From Smittium culicis (taxonomy: Eukaryota; Kickxellomycota; Harpellomycetes; Harpellales; Legeriomycetaceae): a stretch of 23,195 nucleotides of DNA. The position numbers and the translations under genes are program-made. Every line of letters starts with the position of its first letter. Within the stretch, counting starts at the first letter, position 1. Where the stretch lies: NCBI GenBank assembly GCA_001970855.1, contig LSSN01005976.1:1-23195 (forward strand). The letters are read 5' to 3'. The notes beneath the pieces are model-generated. The model saw only the letters and a program-made list of their open reading frames with translations. It did no database searches and was not told the DNA's origin. Shown here piece after piece: positions 19,777 to 23,195 of this stretch.

Positions 19777-21755
19777 ATAGTGCTCTAGATACGCTAGCTA
19801 AGCATGTATCTTCAAAAAATTTATATCTTTTATACATAATTATTTATTCATGCTGATTGTATACGCTTTATAAGGCTGCTCTCTTCGATTTTTTACCTTT
19901 AAGATATAGTAAATTTCGCCTTTATTGGGATATAATTTCGGCCTTAATAGGCGCTTTTATTTTAATCTAAATTCTCTAATTTTTTTAACCTTTTTATCTC
20001 GATCAATTTTTTTATTGTAATTGAAATGTTTTTATATAATTTTCTATTTTTTTCTATAAAATATGTGCTAATTTAACTTTTTTTTCCTAATTCATCGCCT
20101 TATTTTCTCAACAATTATCTTAATATTCTTATTTTATATAAATGAATTAACACACTTCATAGCTCATTTATATTATTTTCTTTTGCTATTATAATTTTTC
20201 ACTTAGTTATATCTATAAAATACATGTAACTGTATTGAACTGTATATTTGGGGATCAATTGCTAATTTTTATATTTCATTTTTTGAGCTATAAAAACGAG
20301 TATTGTATAAAATATATACATTTTTTCTTGGATTTAAAAGATATGCTTTACAATAAATTAGACTGTAGATATTACTTGAAAAATTAGCTTTCATTTTTTA
20401 TTGATTAATGCTATTTCATATAATCAGTGCTTTTTTGATTTAAAACAGATTCGTTTATTTAGATCGATATTATGAAATTAAATATTATATTGCTACTTTT
20501 CGCATTCCAAAATCTTTGATAAAACAATGCATATTTTCATGGATATACGCTTTTTTTCATTTTAGTCAGGTAAAGTTTTTTTGATGCACATATATGATAT
20601 TTCTAGCACTATAGATATTATTATTGTAATCTTTTTTTTGAAAATATAGAGATAAATTTTAGCAATAATACGTTATCTCTTCTAGTACACATAGAATGAT
20701 CATTAATATTTTGAATTAAATATCATTATTATTACTAAACCAGTATTGATGCTATTGGTTATATGGTATCAAATTTTGTATCACCTGGAATTGTTTCCTA
20801 TCTACACTTTGTAAGAAGAATTTGTATCAGCTATATCTATAGAGACATGTTAGATTCAATTGAGGAGCAGAACACTTTCTAGTATATTTTATTTTCGCAT
20901 CATGTTTTTTTTTTGGATATTAAGCTCAATTAGATTATAATGTTAAATAGATTAAATAGTTTATGAATCAAAACCACCTAATTATTGTTAACAAATAATA
21001 TTCCAGGGGAAAATAGCTCCTCTGATCCTAAGTATATCCCTTATAAAAATCAATAAATTGGTATACTATTACTGCTTTTTTTTTTCCTCATCTTTCGTGA
21101 TTTTATGTTATCTGATTGAATTATTGACTATTTAATTTATAAATTTTGTCAATGGATTTATAAGGTTTATTATTACTATATAACCCAACTAAATATTTAT
21201 TAAATGCGAGATTTTTCATGTCATTTTATAGTAGAAAGAAATACAGCGTATAAACGTGAATTAAAAAACAATAATTAATGAGTAAAATAATTTCTTTTTT
21301 TAGCAAATAATAATTTCAAAATTAAATGAATAAATAGATAAATCAGAATGCCTATTCATTTCAGCCAATTGTCATAAACTTTAAATAATGGTCGAGCAAA
21401 TAAAATTAAAGTGCTAAAAAGTGCTTTCTTCGTTCAAAATCTCGCTAGTACTTTTAGTAATTATTTAAATAAGTTTATACAATATCAAGTAGATACAAAT
21501 AAATTTTATAAGCTTATATGTTTTGTTGAAATCATTAGCTATTTTAGTATTTAAAAGCTATTTGTTTATTTAATTGTCCCATTCTTGTCTATAGCTGAGA
21601 ATAAATCTTTTCTTACTAGTGACACACTAGATTTTAATTTCGTTCACACCAGCTACTAACCAGTCATTTTTCATTTTATCTTTAAAGCAAACGAAATCAT
21701 TTCTCGCTTTTCCATTTCAACCATATATTAGAACTATTCCGAATAATAAATTTAC
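19777..21755. other. AT-rich intergenic region, about 2 kb, no gene seen
   Basis: No recognisable protein, structural RNA or mobile-element end was found. It contains the 3' UTR of the MPP6-like gene and presumably the promoter of the SMG9-like gene. The only local structure noted is an imperfect direct repeat, AATTTCGCCTTTATTGGGA (19912-19930) and AATTTCGGCCTTAATAGG (19934-19951). Confidence 0.5.
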
Positions 21756-23195
21756 ATGTCTATCAATCCTGAAGACGATGAGTTTAGAAGATCTCCACTG
21801 ACGTCATCAAGAAACGTAAACAATGAGCCAAAAAAACTCTTTGATCATGTTGAAGGACAAATGAAGCTCTTATCCGATATCAAAGATAATAGTTTAAAAT
21901 CGCCTAGTTCTCGATCAAGAGGCTCTAATCGGAGAGATAGGAGTAATAATCCTGCAAAATATGAAACCTCGCGTTCGAACAATAGCTCTAGTCGATATAA
22001 TAATAACACAAGGATCGATTCATCAAGGAATGCTGACAATTCGAATTCAAAAACGTCTAAACATAGGAGTAGACTGGATGCTAGCATTTATTCAAATAAA
22101 TCGTCTAGCGATTATTCTACTATTGATCGCGCCGAAATTCGCCCTTTTGAATCTTTTAGTAGATCAGGACAGGCATTACTGGCTACAAGAAGCCCGGTTA
22201 ATAAAAGTATGACTCATGACTCAACCCAATCTCGTTCAAAATCTCAAAATCTACAATCCTTTACAACTAACACTACTAGTGAATCCCGTGAGCGTTTACC
22301 CAGCTCTAGTAACAGAGCTAAAACTATCGATTTAAACGCGGGAATTAATACTATGAAACGTTGCTTTACATTAATTAAACCGGATGGTGGCTTAATGACC
22401 GATAAACTCATTGCTTTCTCTAATGAATACACTAATTGTCACCTAGTAGTTTCTAATTTAGGCCGTTCATCTGTTGGCAAATCTCTTATACTTAATTTAA
22501 TGATTGATGCCAACTGCATCAAAGATCAAAAAGCGAATGATAAAAATTCTATCTCCCATACAAAAACTGAAAATAAGTCTAATTCTATTAATTCAACTTT
22601 GGAAACCTCTACTATAGTTTTAGACCAACCTGTATTTAAAATCAATAGCTCAAATGGTACTAGTTCAAATGCTGTTGGAATTTTTATTGATCCCGTATCT
22701 GGACTTATTTATCTTGACTTTCCACCTATTCTTTCTGACCAAAATAAGTCTCCAACTTCAGCTCTGAATAGTAATTTACACTCTAAAAACTCTTTGAATA
22801 AAAGTTATAACAAAAATAAATCTAACAAATCATCAATTGACAGCAAGTCTAACAAGTCTACCAAAAATATATTCGATAAATTTGATCTTCAATCAACAAT
22901 ATCTAATTTCATGTGGTCTGATCTTATCACTGTCGTTGTCAGTTATGACCCATCAAACCCGCTTGAAGTTGATTATGAAGTATTAAATTTGCTTATAGCT
23001 GCCAAAAAACATTTTTTTGAAATTGCAAAAAATAGTAGGTTAAACAGCTACATATCTTTGCCAAAACTGATCGTTTTATTTAATGATTCTAACTTGACCT
23101 ATGCCCAACAGCCCAATACAACCAAATCTTCCGAACCTAAAGAAGGCATTTCAAAAAATAAAGATAAACATGACCGCGCCAGAAATGACAGTTCT
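21756..23195 (+). CDS. SMG9: SMG9-like nonsense-mediated decay factor (3' end beyond window)
   Basis: An uninterrupted 480-codon frame, open at the window end. SMG9 pairs with SMG8 to control the SMG1 kinase, which phosphorylates UPF1 in nonsense-mediated mRNA decay. Residues 1 to about 195 are Ser/Asn/Arg-rich and probably disordered. A G-fold domain follows: a block KRCFTLIKPDGGLMTDKL, a P-loop GRSSVGKS (236-243), GIFIDPVSGLIYLDFPPILS (308-327), which matches the SMG9 segment where the acidic residue lies in a beta-strand before a Pro and LS, then MWSDLITVVVSYD (386-398) and LPKLIVLFND (435-444). Asn/Ser/Lys-rich inserts at about 253-300 and 329-385 enlarge the domain. Start: first ATG after in-frame TAA 21747-21749. 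No intron is needed. The family call rests on motif order, and distant NMD-unrelated G-fold proteins are the main alternative. Confidence 0.75.
   Translation, partial: MSINPEDDEFRRSPLTSSRNVNNEPKKLFDHVEGQMKLLSDIKDNSLKSPSSRSRGSNRRDRSNNPAKYETSRSNNSSSRYNNNTRIDSSRNADNSNSKTSKHRSRLDASIYSNKSSSDYSTIDRAEIRPFESFSRSGQALLATRSPVNKSMTHDSTQSRSKSQNLQSFTTNTTSESRERLPSSSNRAKTIDLNAGINTMKRCFTLIKPDGGLMTDKLIAFSNEYTNCHLVVSNLGRSSVGKSLILNLMIDANCIKDQKANDKNSISHTKTENKSNSINSTLETSTIVLDQPVFKINSSNGTSSNAVGIFIDPVSGLIYLDFPPILSDQNKSPTSALNSNLHSKNSLNKSYNKNKSNKSSIDSKSNKSTKNIFDKFDLQSTISNFMWSDLITVVVSYDPSNPLEVDYEVLNLLIAAKKHFFEIAKNSRLNSYISLPKLIVLFNDSNLTYAQQPNTTKSSEPKEGISKNKDKHDRARNDSS

Noticed and set aside
21845..22432. Minus-strand and alternate plus-strand frames at the right end
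   Set aside because: They are mirrors or shifted readings of the 480-codon SMG9-like frame, which alone stays open to the window edge and carries the P-loop.

Overview
This is an AT-rich eukaryotic nuclear segment. Both host genes are recognisable: one has spliceosomal introns with GT..AG ends, the other is a long intronless frame. The standard genetic code fits. Asn/Ser/Lys-rich low-complexity stretches inside a conserved protein, short introns (82 and 139 bp) and the extreme AT content suggest a protist or an early-diverging fungus. I cannot place the organism more precisely.

The left 18.7 kb is a graveyard of transposable elements, nearly all read on the minus strand. From left to right: a (TTA)n microsatellite (1-152); a Mutator-like (MULE) DNA transposon with about 70-bp terminal inverted repeats (758-3479) and a decayed transposase that keeps its D, D and E catalytic positions in one frame; an old L1-type LINE (about 3480-13100); and a second, better preserved LINE of the same family (about 13104-18748). 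The old LINE is split in ORF1 by a pogo/Tigger-type transposon (8869-12424), which has matching inverted ends, TA on both sides and a decayed CENP-B/DDE_1 transposase. The second LINE lies head-to-tail against the first, with its poly(A) tail (T14 on the plus strand) touching the 5' end of the older copy. The old LINE also carries a roughly 0.4-kb insertion near 4000-4420.

The right 4.4 kb holds host genes on the plus strand. A three-exon gene (19073-19776) encodes a 160-residue MPP6-type nuclear exosome cofactor. It is followed by about 2 kb of AT-rich intergenic DNA and by a long frame, open to the window end (21756-23195), that resembles SMG9, the G-fold partner of SMG8 in nonsense-mediated decay. 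Both genes belong to RNA surveillance.

No tRNA, rRNA, CRISPR array or prokaryotic feature was seen. The window shows no clearly new system. Its main interest is the legible insertion history: LINE copy 1 first, then the pogo element inside it, LINE copy 2 at its 5' edge and the MULE at its 3' edge.
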